DNA of 10,804 nt. Source: Diplocarpon mali (lineage: Eukaryota; Ascomycota; Leotiomycetes; Helotiales; Drepanopezizaceae). The position numbers and the translations under genes are program-made. Shown in pieces: positions 1 to 7,876 of the stretch (its first letter is position 1; every line of letters begins with the position of its first letter). The DNA is taken from assembly GCA_024741835.1 (NCBI GenBank), contig JAENRP010000580.1, forward strand, positions 1 to 10,804. Direction: 5' to 3'. The notes beneath the pieces were generated by a model. It did not search any database and was not told where the DNA came from. It saw only the letters and a list, made by a program, of their open reading frames with translations.

Positions 1-44
1 CCCTAACCCTAACCCTAACCCTAACCCTAACCCTAACCCTAACC

Positions 45-85
<41 letters not shown>

Positions 86-226
86 CCCTAACCCTAACCC
101 TAACCCTAACCCTAACCCTAACCCTAACCCTAACCCTAACCCTAACCCTAACCCTAACCCTAACCCTAACCCTAACCCTAACCCTAACCCTAACCCTAAC
201 CCTAACTCTAACCCTAACCCTAACCC
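1..226. repeat. Telomeric repeat array (CCCTAA)n, left chromosome end
   Basis: About 37 tandem units of CCCTAA read on the plus strand, so the G-rich TTAGGG strand is the minus strand and its 3' end points out of the window: this is a left telomere. By hand count there are 10 perfect units (1-60), one 7-base unit CCCTAAA (61-67), 23 perfect units (68-205), one variant CTCTAA (206-211), two perfect units (212-223) and a partial CCC (224-226), after which unique sequence begins. TTAGGG is the usual telomere repeat of filamentous fungi. The variants lie both inside the array and near its inner edge; inner-edge variants are expected because inner repeats are not renewed by telomerase. Confidence 0.98.
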
Positions 227-844
227 GACCTCCCACAATTGCTAACATCGCCTTTGCGTGCTCCGGGAGTGTCATATCCCGTGCCAGTCCGGCTTGCAGT
301 TGCTCGCCCACTGCATATTGCGGATGAGTATTTGAAATTTGAAACTCGAAATTTTGTGTAAGAATTATGATTCTGATGATACCGGCTGCTTGCAGTATAG
401 AGTTGCCTGGATTCTGCGATTGGAACAAGGTTCAATTTCATAGTATTTGTTTTCACAGCCGAGTCAGAATTAGACGCAGTTATGGGGGAACGTGAACTGG
501 GTGGGACGTTGCATTTCGAATCTCATGGTAAGTCCTGGGTCGGGCAGAGCGAGATCTCACAAAGCATTTGATGCTCGGGCTCTTACGTCGAACTCAGAAC
601 AATAACTGGCCTGGAGGGAGAGGAAGGCTTTAGATGGTGAGCCAATTGTCAAGCTATACTGCAAAAAGCTGTAGACCGCTAAATGAATACTATTTCTTCA
701 TACTGGGAGGTTGCAGTAGCTGGGACCAGTACAAAAAGTACTCATTCAAGAGCCGCGATCTGTCGCGGGAAAAGGTCATTACCGATCATAATCTCTACAC
801 GCAGCACGAAAATTGACAGCAGGCTCGCAAATATTCTATTGTCT
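227..844. other. Telomere-proximal stretch without a convincing gene
   Basis: This unique sequence lies between the telomere and the NOC3 stop codon and would include the NOC3 3' UTR. I see no tandem repeats, no telomere-linked helicase and no tRNA. A minus-strand frame between about 428 and 227 reads plausibly as protein (for example E-Q-L-Q-A-G-L-A-R-D-M near 280-310) and runs straight into the telomere repeats, where it becomes an Arg-Val repeat. It could be the remains of a gene cut by the chromosome end, but I do not recognise it. Short plus-strand frames around 634-1046 look like chance or lie opposite NOC3. Confidence 0.6.
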
Positions 845-2851
845 CTATCTCAATCCCAAAATATTCTTCTCCATAGACTTTACACCATCTCTCACGCTAG
901 GCGAGAAATGCTTCCTCAAAAGTTCACCCTCCCAAATGGTAGCCGCGTACGGGTTACTTCCCTCGACCTCCCGCGCTAAAGGATCAAACACTCCATCCCC
1001 TCTTCTCTCTTCGGTGTTCCATAATGAAGAAACCTTCTTCTCTTGAGTCTTGGTAACCTTACCCAGAAAGGTGACCATAGCTGTGCAAGACTTCTCAGGC
1101 AAATGGAGTGATGTCGTAGCAAGCTGCTTAGTGAAAGCTGCAATTCGAAGTGGCGGAACAGCACGAGCGGCAAGATCTGGTATGAGTATTGACGAGAGGG
1201 ATCGGAGCAGGAGTACAGTAGTTGTCTGCACGTTGACTTTGTTCTGTTGTGTCCAGGAAGGCATGTTCGGATCTGGGAGATGTAAAGACTTGGCACTGAG
1301 TTCGATATCGGGATTGAGAGAAAGAGCGTGAAGATTTCGGTACAGGTGGGTGATGAAGAAACCGAGATCCAAACTTAGACTTGATTGAGCTTTGGCAGCG
1401 TCTTGACCCTCGAGCAAGGCGAACGCGGTGATGATGCAGAGAAGTGCCTCACGGGTGAGATTCCTTGTGGTCTCGGTATCCTCAGAAGCCTCTTCAACAT
1501 CGTCTCCAGTCTCAGCGTGTCCAATGAGATCCTTTAAAGCTTCCAGGAGATCTCCAAACAAGTCTTGGTTAATGAGATGTGCATATCGAGCCAAGCCTTC
1601 TAATACAGCGCCCATCAGGTGTGCAGATCGCATCTTCAAAATCCGCAGATATGCGACGAAGACAAGCTTCAAAGTCTCCGACTGCATCCGGTCTCGGTCT
1701 TCGTGGCTGACCGTGGCATCCGCCTGCTCCATCTCCTTGTCCACCGCCTGGCGCTCCTTCATCAGTTTTCTCTCCTTCTTCGTCCGGAATACCCTCTTCT
1801 CCTTTATCTTTCTCTCAAATTTGTTCTCCGGCTTATCAACGTGATTGGTAGATGCCCTCCAAGAGAATTCGGTCAGCAATCGGAGATGCAGGAACGTATT
1901 CAGAACACTCTCGTCCACACGGTATGACCTCTCCTTCATCATTCTCGTCAGTATTGAGACTGCATCTAAAGACGGAGTTCCATCCTCATCATCCCGGAAG
2001 ACAGTCTCAATAGTTTCGCGGCACTTGACAAAGTCATCGTCCTTTATCCTTATGCTGAGCTTCTTGGCGAGAATCTTGAGTAAATCTCCGCGGAAGTTGA
2101 AGTGCGGCACTTTCACCAACAGAGCGCAGGCACATGAGACAGCCACACTACCCAGACTTGGGCCTTCGTCTCTTGAATTCCCAGACCTTCCGGACTGTGC
2201 CAGCTTACCCAGCTCTCGAACGTACCCTTGGTAGCCAGCTACGAGGGCTTGTTCGTACGCTCGCAACTTTCGCACCTCCTTTGATACTTTGGTCTCCATG
2301 TCCTCTTCAGACAAAGGCCGTATCCTGTAGCCTGGAATGACGTCTCTGTAAACGGTCAATTGAACCTTCAGAGCCAACTTCTTAATTGTCGTATTGTGCG
2401 ATTTTCCGAATTGCGCCAGGGCCTTGAATGCCCCCGGGTGCTCCTCTGGGTCTTCTTGGGTAACCATCAATGCTATCCGCGCCATCTCTTCCTGCGCTTC
2501 CATGATCTGCTGCAGTATGGGAACCGTGCATTTCTTCTCAACCTGGGGCACCTCCTCAGGCGCCCCGGCGCCCAGCGACTCTATGTCGCTGTCGACATCC
2601 CTGGTCTCTTGCTGGACCTCGAGTTCCTGAATCAAACCATCTGGTGTTTTGATTGGTAGCCGGGTGCCCTTGTCCCTCTTCTTCCCTTTCCGCGGTTTTG
2701 TCTCGTAGTCTTGCTCCAAATTCCAGCTCGAAGCTTGCTTGAAAAATGCGCTTGTCTCGGGTGCATCGTCAAGGGTAGAAAGAGATGAGTCCTCTCCATC
2801 AGTGTCGGGAGGTGTTAGCTTCCGTCTTTTGACCGCTGGAATTCTGGCCAT
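845..2851 (-). CDS. NOC3: Nucleolar complex-associated protein 3 (Noc3), pre-60S assembly
   Basis: One uninterrupted frame of 668 residues, close to the usual fungal Noc3 length. Start ATG is at 2849-2851 and the stop is TAG at 845-847. In yeast Noc3 forms a complex with Noc2 in the nucleolus and nucleoplasm, drives maturation and export of pre-60S particles, and has also been linked to replication initiation. Visible here: a basic start (AVKRRK, residues 6-11), a second basic patch (52-61), an acidic low-complexity stretch to about 105, the Noc3 N-terminal region (about 110-220, with KEVRKLRAYEQAL and YVRELGKL), a strongly basic charged helix (about 343-375), and the C-terminal CBF/Mak21-type region (about 395-650) ending in the typical S-N-P-Y-A-A-T-I-W-E-G-E-L-L-R-K-H-F-S-P. 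All parts are present with no lesion, so it should be functional although its 3' end is only about 620 bases from the telomere. It is divergent from NIP7, which works on the same particle. Confidence 0.95.
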   Translation of the reverse strand: MARIPAVKRRKLTPPDTDGEDSSLSTLDDAPETSAFFKQASSWNLEQDYETKPRKGKKRDKGTRLPIKTPDGLIQELEVQQETRDVDSDIESLGAGAPEEVPQVEKKCTVPILQQIMEAQEEMARIALMVTQEDPEEHPGAFKALAQFGKSHNTTIKKLALKVQLTVYRDVIPGYRIRPLSEEDMETKVSKEVRKLRAYEQALVAGYQGYVRELGKLAQSGRSGNSRDEGPSLGSVAVSCACALLVKVPHFNFRGDLLKILAKKLSIRIKDDDFVKCRETIETVFRDDEDGTPSLDAVSILTRMMKERSYRVDESVLNTFLHLRLLTEFSWRASTNHVDKPENKFERKIKEKRVFRTKKERKLMKERQAVDKEMEQADATVSHEDRDRMQSETLKLVFVAYLRILKMRSAHLMGAVLEGLARYAHLINQDLFGDLLEALKDLIGHAETGDDVEEASEDTETTRNLTREALLCIITAFALLEGQDAAKAQSSLSLDLGFFITHLYRNLHALSLNPDIELSAKSLHLPDPNMPSWTQQNKVNVQTTTVLLLRSLSSILIPDLAARAVPPLRIAAFTKQLATTSLHLPEKSCTAMVTFLGKVTKTQEKKVSSLWNTEERRGDGVFDPLAREVEGSNPYAATIWEGELLRKHFSPSVRDGVKSMEKNILGLR

Positions 2852-3047
2852 GTTGTAGCGGTAACGGGTGGGTAGGCTATCTTGAGGTTTCTGGAAAACT
2901 GATATTGAAATATCGATGCGGCCGCTCCGAAAAAAAGTCCACCGGAGCGGAAGAACTTGCCCGCGCGATGCCCAAGAAAATAGCTCATCACCATCTCCAG
3001 TCTCGAGGCGTCACTCAAAAACCCCGGAGCCACGACCCTAACTCAAG
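2852..3047. promoter_or_regulatory. Divergent promoter shared by NOC3 and NIP7
   Basis: The two start codons face away from each other with only 196 bases between them, so both promoters and 5' UTRs must lie here. Two possible elements are visible. First, on the minus strand 2991-2982 reads GTGATGAGCT, one mismatch from the PAC element core (GCGATGAG plus flank) that marks ribosome-biogenesis genes in yeast. Second, there is an 8-base perfect inverted repeat at 2922-2929 and 2943-2950. A second GCGATG lies at about 2966-2971. That these sites co-regulate the genes is inference from position and from the yeast ribosome-biogenesis regulon; PAC function is less well established in filamentous fungi. 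Confidence 0.7.
2922..2950. repeat. 8-bp inverted repeat CCGCTCCG / CGGAGCGG, 13-base spacer
   Basis: The arms 2922-2929 (CCGCTCCG) and 2943-2950 (CGGAGCGG) are exact reverse complements around an A-rich spacer. Each arm has CGG or CCG triplets at both ends, the half-site type bound by Zn2Cys6 dimers in fungi. It lies roughly midway between NOC3 and NIP7, so one factor could act on both. Binding is only an inference. Confidence 0.55.
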
Positions 3048-3663
3048 ATGCGCCCTCTTACCGAAACCGAGACACAGACCCTGTTTGCAAAGCTGGCTAA
3101 TTACACCGGAACTTCGCTGAAGAACCTCATTGCGCCTCTGGACAATGGACCCAACGCCGATCGATTCGTCTTCCGCATGCACCAGGTTTGTCTTTGCCGC
3201 TGCAGTGAAAACATTGCAAACTGACCATCTACAGTCCAGATGCTACTACGTACGACTGTCTTTGGCCAACCTGGCGACGTCAGTATCAAGAGATAAGCTG
3301 TTGTCGCTGGGAACCTGCCTGGGCAAGTTCACTAAGACGGGGAAATTCAGACTCCACATCACAGCATTGCCCATTCTCTCCGAGCACGCACGATACAAGG
3401 TCTGGGTCAAGGCGAATGGAGAGATGCCGTTCCTGTACGGTGGGCATATTGTCAAGGCGCATGTTGGCAGATGGTCGGACGATTGTCCAGAACATCAGGG
3501 TGTGATAGTCTACTCTATGAACGACACCCCTCTGGGTTTTGGAGTCACAGCGAGAAGCACACAGGAGGCGAGGCGATTGGACCCGACAGGTATTACCTGT
3601 TTCAGGCAGGCAGATTGTGGAGAGTACTTGAGAGACGAGGATAGCCTGTTTGCGGCTACTTGA
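3048..3663 (+). CDS. NIP7: 60S ribosome biogenesis protein Nip7 (two exons)
   Basis: Joining 3048-3185 to 3235-3663 gives 188 residues, close to the usual 180-190. Nip7 is a small conserved nucleolar/cytosolic protein that binds pre-rRNA and is needed for 27S pre-rRNA processing and 60S formation. The start M-R-P-L-T-E-x-E-T matches the family; a first methionine at 3048 is the only one that keeps it. Strongly conserved blocks follow: L-A-T-S-V-S-R, then S-L-G-T-C-L-G-K-F-T-K-T-G-K-F-R-L-H-I-T (70-89), the C-terminal PUA domain (about 95-175, with N-G-E-M-P-F-L-Y-G and K-A-H-V-G), and the typical end F-R-Q-A-D-x-G-E-Y-L-R-D-E-D. Right after the splice junction the protein reads Q-S-R-C-Y-Y-V where most relatives have D-R-V-Y-Y-V, a small deviation. 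The rest is intact and probably functional. Confidence 0.95.
3186..3234 (+). other. NIP7 intron (49 bases, phase 0)
   Basis: Donor GTTTGT follows CAG at 3183-3185. A branch-site match aCTGAC is at 3220-3225 and the acceptor ACAG is at 3231-3234. Removing it joins the two conserved halves of Nip7 in frame. An acceptor at CAG 3237-3239 would shift the frame, so 3234 is preferred. Confidence 0.9.
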
Positions 3664-4096
3664 AGCATCGGTGGGAAATGTGGCTTTTGCAGGCGTTGGA
3701 ATAGGCAAAGGGTGGGGATGATTGGCGTCGACAAATGAACTGTCAATCAGGCGGCGCTGTTTTCTTCCTGTTGCGTTAATTTTGGTCATGAACAGGTGAA
3801 CGTGGTGTATTTTGACGTATGTATACCCAGCAGTATGTGTATCGTCAACTTTTTCGGATGGCGAAAATTTCTTGCAGTAATGAGTGCATAAACTCCTGGA
3901 CTTTTCTAGATCTACCTAAAGCTGAAAGAACCTACAAATTTGAATATCGAAGCTGTGATACAAATGTCCCGGATAAACGTTCTTCCGTATAATCTTTGAT
4001 ATTCTGGAGAAACATCCTTGGAAAACACAGGCATACATGTAGCCAGCTGCGGCCCCTCGCGACAATATGAGATAGCATCCGCATCTCTCGCGCGCT
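3664..4096. promoter_or_regulatory. NIP7 3' region and MRH4 promoter
   Basis: This 433-base gap between two genes in the same direction must hold the NIP7 3' UTR and the MRH4 promoter. I find no reliable element in it. AT-rich patches (around 3760-3800 and 3835-3960) would suit NIP7 3' processing and the upstream part of the MRH4 promoter. A longer antisense frame here overlaps the NIP7 exon and looks like a shadow. Confidence 0.5.
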
Positions 4097-5977
4097 ATGT
4101 TACGCCCAAGGGCTTCGCCTTGTCTTCTCTGTTCATTCAGAGCAGCTCGAAATCCTTTTCTTCCAACACAGCAGAAGGCGCCCCTTAGCACGAAATATCA
4201 ATCTTCGAAGAACAGTGCAAGGCCAAATCGCATGGGCCTGGCGAAGGCGACAGCTGTGAAGTCTGCGCACGGTACAAAGGGTGGCGCAAAGCCAGGCAGG
4301 AGGCCACAAGATGGACCGTTTGGCGGGATGAATTTGAAGGTCGCAGGAATCAGAGGACTTCCTAAGCAAGTCGATGGAGCCAGGAAAGATATCAAGGCGC
4401 CAGAGGAGAGGAGGCCAGCTGGACGAGGGGCCAAGGACAGGAAGAACCGCGGCTTCAAAGCCTTGAAGATGCAGAGAGCTCTGGCGCCAGTCTCGTACGA
4501 TCAACGAACGAGAATTAAATCGCGGATTGCTGAGGTGAACTCCTTCGATCACTTCTCCCTCCTTCAATCTGTCAAGAGCTCTATACCGACGCAAGCACTG
4601 CAAGGATTGGATGATCTGGTACCTACACCCGTGCAAAAGATTGCTATCCCAAGGTTATTGGGGGAGACCAGTTCCAAGAGGGCAAAGAAGACTGCAGAGC
4701 GCGAAGAATTTCTGATTGCTGCGGAGACAGGTTCTGGAAAGACCCTGGCTTATGTTCTGCCCATGATAAATGCGGTCAAGCTTGCAGAAGCAGAGGATGC
4801 TGAGATCGAGGCCCATCAAAAGGCACTGGATGAGGAGCGTCTGCGGCAGAACAACTTGACTCTTGTGTCTCCCCCTCTCTCGAGCATGCCGCATCCTACG
4901 ACTGCAAGGCCTCGAGCTATCGTCCTGGTACCTACATCAGAGCTCGTAACTCAGGTTGGGAATCTCATCAAGTCATTCTCGCATACCGTCAAGTTCCGCT
5001 CCTCATTCATCTCCTCCGCATTCAGCGGGACAGTCATCCGCAACCGGTTGTTCTCACCCAGGGGTATTGACATTCTGGTCTCGACACCCCATTTACTCGC
5101 CTCGATCGCTGACTCGGACCCGAACATCCTCTCTAGAGTCACACATCTCATCATAGACGAGGCTGATTCTCTGATGGACCGTGGATTTGCGCCACTCACA
5201 TCCGCCATCATCGATCGCGCCACACCATCTCTGAAGCAGCTTATTCTCTGCTCTGCGACGATCCCTCGAAGTCTGGATGGATACATGAGAAAGAGATTTC
5301 CAGACATCCAGCGTCTGGTCACGCCCAATCTACACGCTATTCCTCGTCGTGTCCAGCTGGGTGTGGTTGATGTCGAACGTGCTCCTTACCAAGGGAACAA
5401 GAACCTGGCGTGTGCTGACACCATCTGGTCGATTGGCAAGGCCGCTGCGGATCACGATGGGCCCATAAAGGGAATGATTGATGTCAAGAGAATATTGGTT
5501 TTCGTCAATGAACGGGAAACGGCCCAGGAAGTTGCAGATTATCTTGTCTCGAAAGGAATCGATGCCATCGCGTTGAGCCGCGACACTCCAGACCACAGGC
5601 AATCCGAGATGTTGGCGTCCTTCACCTCTGCCGAACCTCTCAGTGCACCCAAGGCAGATCATCCGGGCGCTCTGGCTGACAACCAGCCGAACTACGTGCC
5701 CTTGGGTAGAGTGGCGCCACCTGTGAAACGCAAGCTGAATAATGTCAAGGTCGTAGTCACGACTGATCTTGGCTCCAGAGGTATTGATACTCTGGCTGTC
5801 CGGCATGTTATCTTGTACGATGTGCCGCATTCTACGATAGATTTTATCCACCGACTTGGGAGGACCGGAAGAATGGGGAGGAGAGGCAGAGGAGTTGTAC
5901 TTGTGGGGAAGAATGACAGGAGAGACGTCGTGGCCGAGGTCAAAGACGGCATGTTCAAGGGCCAGGCTCTGATCTAA
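4097..5977 (+). CDS. MRH4: Mitochondrial DEAD-box RNA helicase Mrh4
   Basis: A single exon of 626 residues. Mrh4 acts in the mitochondrial matrix on 21S rRNA during late assembly of the large mitoribosomal subunit. The N terminus is basic, hydroxylated and free of acidic residues for the first 50 positions or so (Arg at 3, 5, 15, 18), as a matrix-targeting signal should be, and residues 50-130 form a basic linker. The helicase core is complete: Q-motif region P-T-P-V-Q (176-180), motif I A-A-E-T-G-S-G-K-T (208-216), Ia P-T-S-E-L (279-283), Ib S-T-P-H (329-332), II D-E-A-D (354-357), III S-A-T (386-388), IV-like L-V-F-V-N (467-471), V with S-R-G-I-D (560-564), VI H-R-L-G-R-T-G-R-M-G (585-594). 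Charged inserts at about 228-270 and 510-550, and PTSEL/TPH in place of the usual PTREL/TPGR, are of the kind expected for this divergent helicase group. The assignment to Mrh4 rather than another DEAD-box helicase rests on these inserts, the targeting signal and overall resemblance. Confidence 0.92.
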   Translation: MLRPRASPCLLCSFRAARNPFLPTQQKAPLSTKYQSSKNSARPNRMGLAKATAVKSAHGTKGGAKPGRRPQDGPFGGMNLKVAGIRGLPKQVDGARKDIKAPEERRPAGRGAKDRKNRGFKALKMQRALAPVSYDQRTRIKSRIAEVNSFDHFSLLQSVKSSIPTQALQGLDDLVPTPVQKIAIPRLLGETSSKRAKKTAEREEFLIAAETGSGKTLAYVLPMINAVKLAEAEDAEIEAHQKALDEERLRQNNLTLVSPPLSSMPHPTTARPRAIVLVPTSELVTQVGNLIKSFSHTVKFRSSFISSAFSGTVIRNRLFSPRGIDILVSTPHLLASIADSDPNILSRVTHLIIDEADSLMDRGFAPLTSAIIDRATPSLKQLILCSATIPRSLDGYMRKRFPDIQRLVTPNLHAIPRRVQLGVVDVERAPYQGNKNLACADTIWSIGKAAADHDGPIKGMIDVKRILVFVNERETAQEVADYLVSKGIDAIALSRDTPDHRQSEMLASFTSAEPLSAPKADHPGALADNQPNYVPLGRVAPPVKRKLNNVKVVVTTDLGSRGIDTLAVRHVILYDVPHSTIDFIHRLGRTGRMGRRGRGVVLVGKNDRRDVVAEVKDGMFKGQALI

Positions 5978-6615
5978 ATGCGCGAATCTCGGCCACCGCG
6001 GTTTGCATTGTAACATAGGTACAAAATCGTGTGACATTCTGCAGGCACGTCTGGTATCTGCTTGTTTTGTTTTCGGCGTCATTCTAAGCACCCCCAATCT
6101 TGGGCGGTTCGACATGCATTTCCGCCAGCACATATTCAAATGCGACGAGTTCCACAACCATCCCTTGATGTACGAGCCCTGTAGCATCAGTTCATTACGA
6201 TATCGTGTGGACTTCTCGCCCTGGCCTGCCGACATTGCAGCCAATCGTCCGGTGACTACGACCTCTCTTTTCAGCATGGGAGAGTGTGGATTTACTCTCG
6301 TTTCGACCTTTGTTAATCCTTTCCCACCGGTACCCACGTATCCTGTCCACCTGGCTCCTAACTATCTCGCTGATACTTTTGGCGCTGTCAATCGTTTCCT
6401 TAAAGAACCTGCTAGGCCATAGTTCTTTTGGTGGCTCGATAAGACTAGCAGAGGGGTTCATGAATGAGGGTATAACTTTTATAGTGGAACTGCGTTTGTG
6501 GCTTCACACTATTATTCCATGCGATTGGTAGTATTATAAGCTCCTATTGGAAAAAGATTACTGCGTGTTCCGTGTAAACTACGCTTCTGTGACCTGGGTT
6601 GGAAACCCGATGCCT
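5978..6615. other. Intergenic stretch, MRH4 and oxidoreductase remnant 3' ends
   Basis: MRH4 (plus) and the broken oxidoreductase (minus) converge here. About 640 bases hold no supported gene. Frames of 139 residues (plus) and up to 335 residues (minus, overlapping MRH4) occur but lack recognisable motifs and either start at a non-ATG codon or lie mostly opposite MRH4. No tRNA or repeat was seen. Confidence 0.6.
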
Positions 6616-7876
6616 TCATCCAAGGTGCGCGTCGACGAGGCCTGCATGTTGAAATGTGCGAGAATTGCACATCAGCATTCCACTATCCTGCCGAGATAGG
6701 CTCCCGCCTTCTTGCCGCGACAATTGTTTGTGCAGGAGGTCGAGCAGTTCCAAATCCTTGCAAGCATCTTCCGCCCGAAGTTTTGATCGGTTGCCCTCTT
6801 GCAAAACATCCATACATGATCCTCAATTCCACTGTATAGGAATCTTCAAAACACGACAGAGCCTCTCTTGAGGTAGCTTCGCCATGCTCATTCAAATCAT
6901 CCACTTTCACGATGATTGGCATTCCTTTGGTGTAAGGCGTATTGTACTGAATGCTGATAGTCTTCTTCTGCCCGCGACCCGCCAGGTGGGCATCAAATCG
7001 AGGGACCGCGTCGATACCACCCTCGTAGGTCACGACAAGTGGCTCCCCAGTCTTGTTCTGGTAGTTGAAGATTGCAGTGTAGAATGGCTCGTTCGCAGAG
7101 ACGCCTGCAACGGATTTCGAAAAACCTAGAGTTTCTCGCATGAGGGATAAGTCGCGGGAACCTAAGCTCCCTAGAAAACGGGAATACTTGATATCCCTAT
7201 CTATAGCCGCAGTTCCTAAGAAAGCCTCTCTAATCAAGCTGTCTAGTTCCTCCCTATATTCTTCTGACCTAGGTAGAAGATCAGAACCCTTTATAGGTAA
7301 AGTGCCTAACTACTATACGAAATGCGCATTCGGCCTAACAATATCCCTTGATTTAGCATATAGGATTCTTAAGATCGTAGTCACTTCCTATAATAAGGCT
7401 CTTATTAAGGATAGTGCGTATTATCTTATATATTCTATAAACACTCTACTACCGCTTGCCTTAATCTCTACCTTAATAGTTCGTCTAAAGGGGATAGAGA
7501 GCGAGATTGACTTTCTAATAAAGACAAGTTGACTGGCTTCGATAGCAGATATAGAAAGGGTTTTATAGAACTTATCGGCGGTTTAGATAAAGATAATATC
7601 GACTTTTAGGCTATTAATAACTTAAGAAGAGTCGGTTGTCTTATAAGGGATATTAAATCTAAGAGCGCTGTACTCGATAGCTTATTAGGATATATTACAA
7701 TTAATATGGCAGTTTACTTGTAAGGAGTATAAGAAGTATCTAAGGACAATCTGCTAGGAGTTAAGTGAGATATACTACTATAGGAGCAAAGCTAAGGTCG
7801 GTAAATAAATCACTTATACTACCTCTCTAGCTCCTACAATGCCCACTTGAAGTATTAGAGGCTCTGCGTTAGTCAT
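6616..7876 (-). pseudogene. Decayed Gfo/Idh/MocA-type NAD(P)-dependent oxidoreductase
   Basis: Read from ATG at 7874-7876, one frame follows the family from end to end. It shows the Rossmann start V-G-I-V-G-A (7829-7846), S-Y/V-D-I-I-F-I before T-A-D-K-F (7568-7600), V-F-I-R-K-S-I-S-L-S (7496-7525, where the family has V-F-x-E-K-P), V-F-I-E-Y-I-R-stop-Y-A (7415-7444, family V-F-V-G-Y-M-R-R-Y), R-D-I-V-R-P-N-A-H-F-V (7316-7348), L-G-S-L-G-S-R-D-L-S (family G-S-H-D-L-S) and V-P-R-F-D-A-H (6986-7006). Twelve in-frame stops lie between 7310 and 7816, all TAA or TAG. Below about 7130 the frame is clean until one extra base in the CCC at 6774-6776 shifts it; the other frame continues with A-E-D-A-C-K-D-L-E-L-L-D-L-L to TGA at 6616-6618. 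Active members oxidise or reduce sugars or related compounds with NAD(P); the substrate cannot be told. A poorly matching stretch at about 7740-7790 could hide a short intron. Confidence 0.85.

Noticed and set aside
63..428. 121-residue minus frame ending in a long Arg-Val repeat
   Set aside because: The Arg-Val part is only the telomere repeat translated; just the non-repeat part is considered, as a possible truncated gene.
5330..6337. 335-residue minus frame
   Set aside because: More than half lies opposite the MRH4 helicase core and it shows no motif of its own.
7140..7532. 130-residue plus frame in the TA-rich block
   Set aside because: It is antisense to the clearly recognisable oxidoreductase remnant, and the lack of stops is a by-product.
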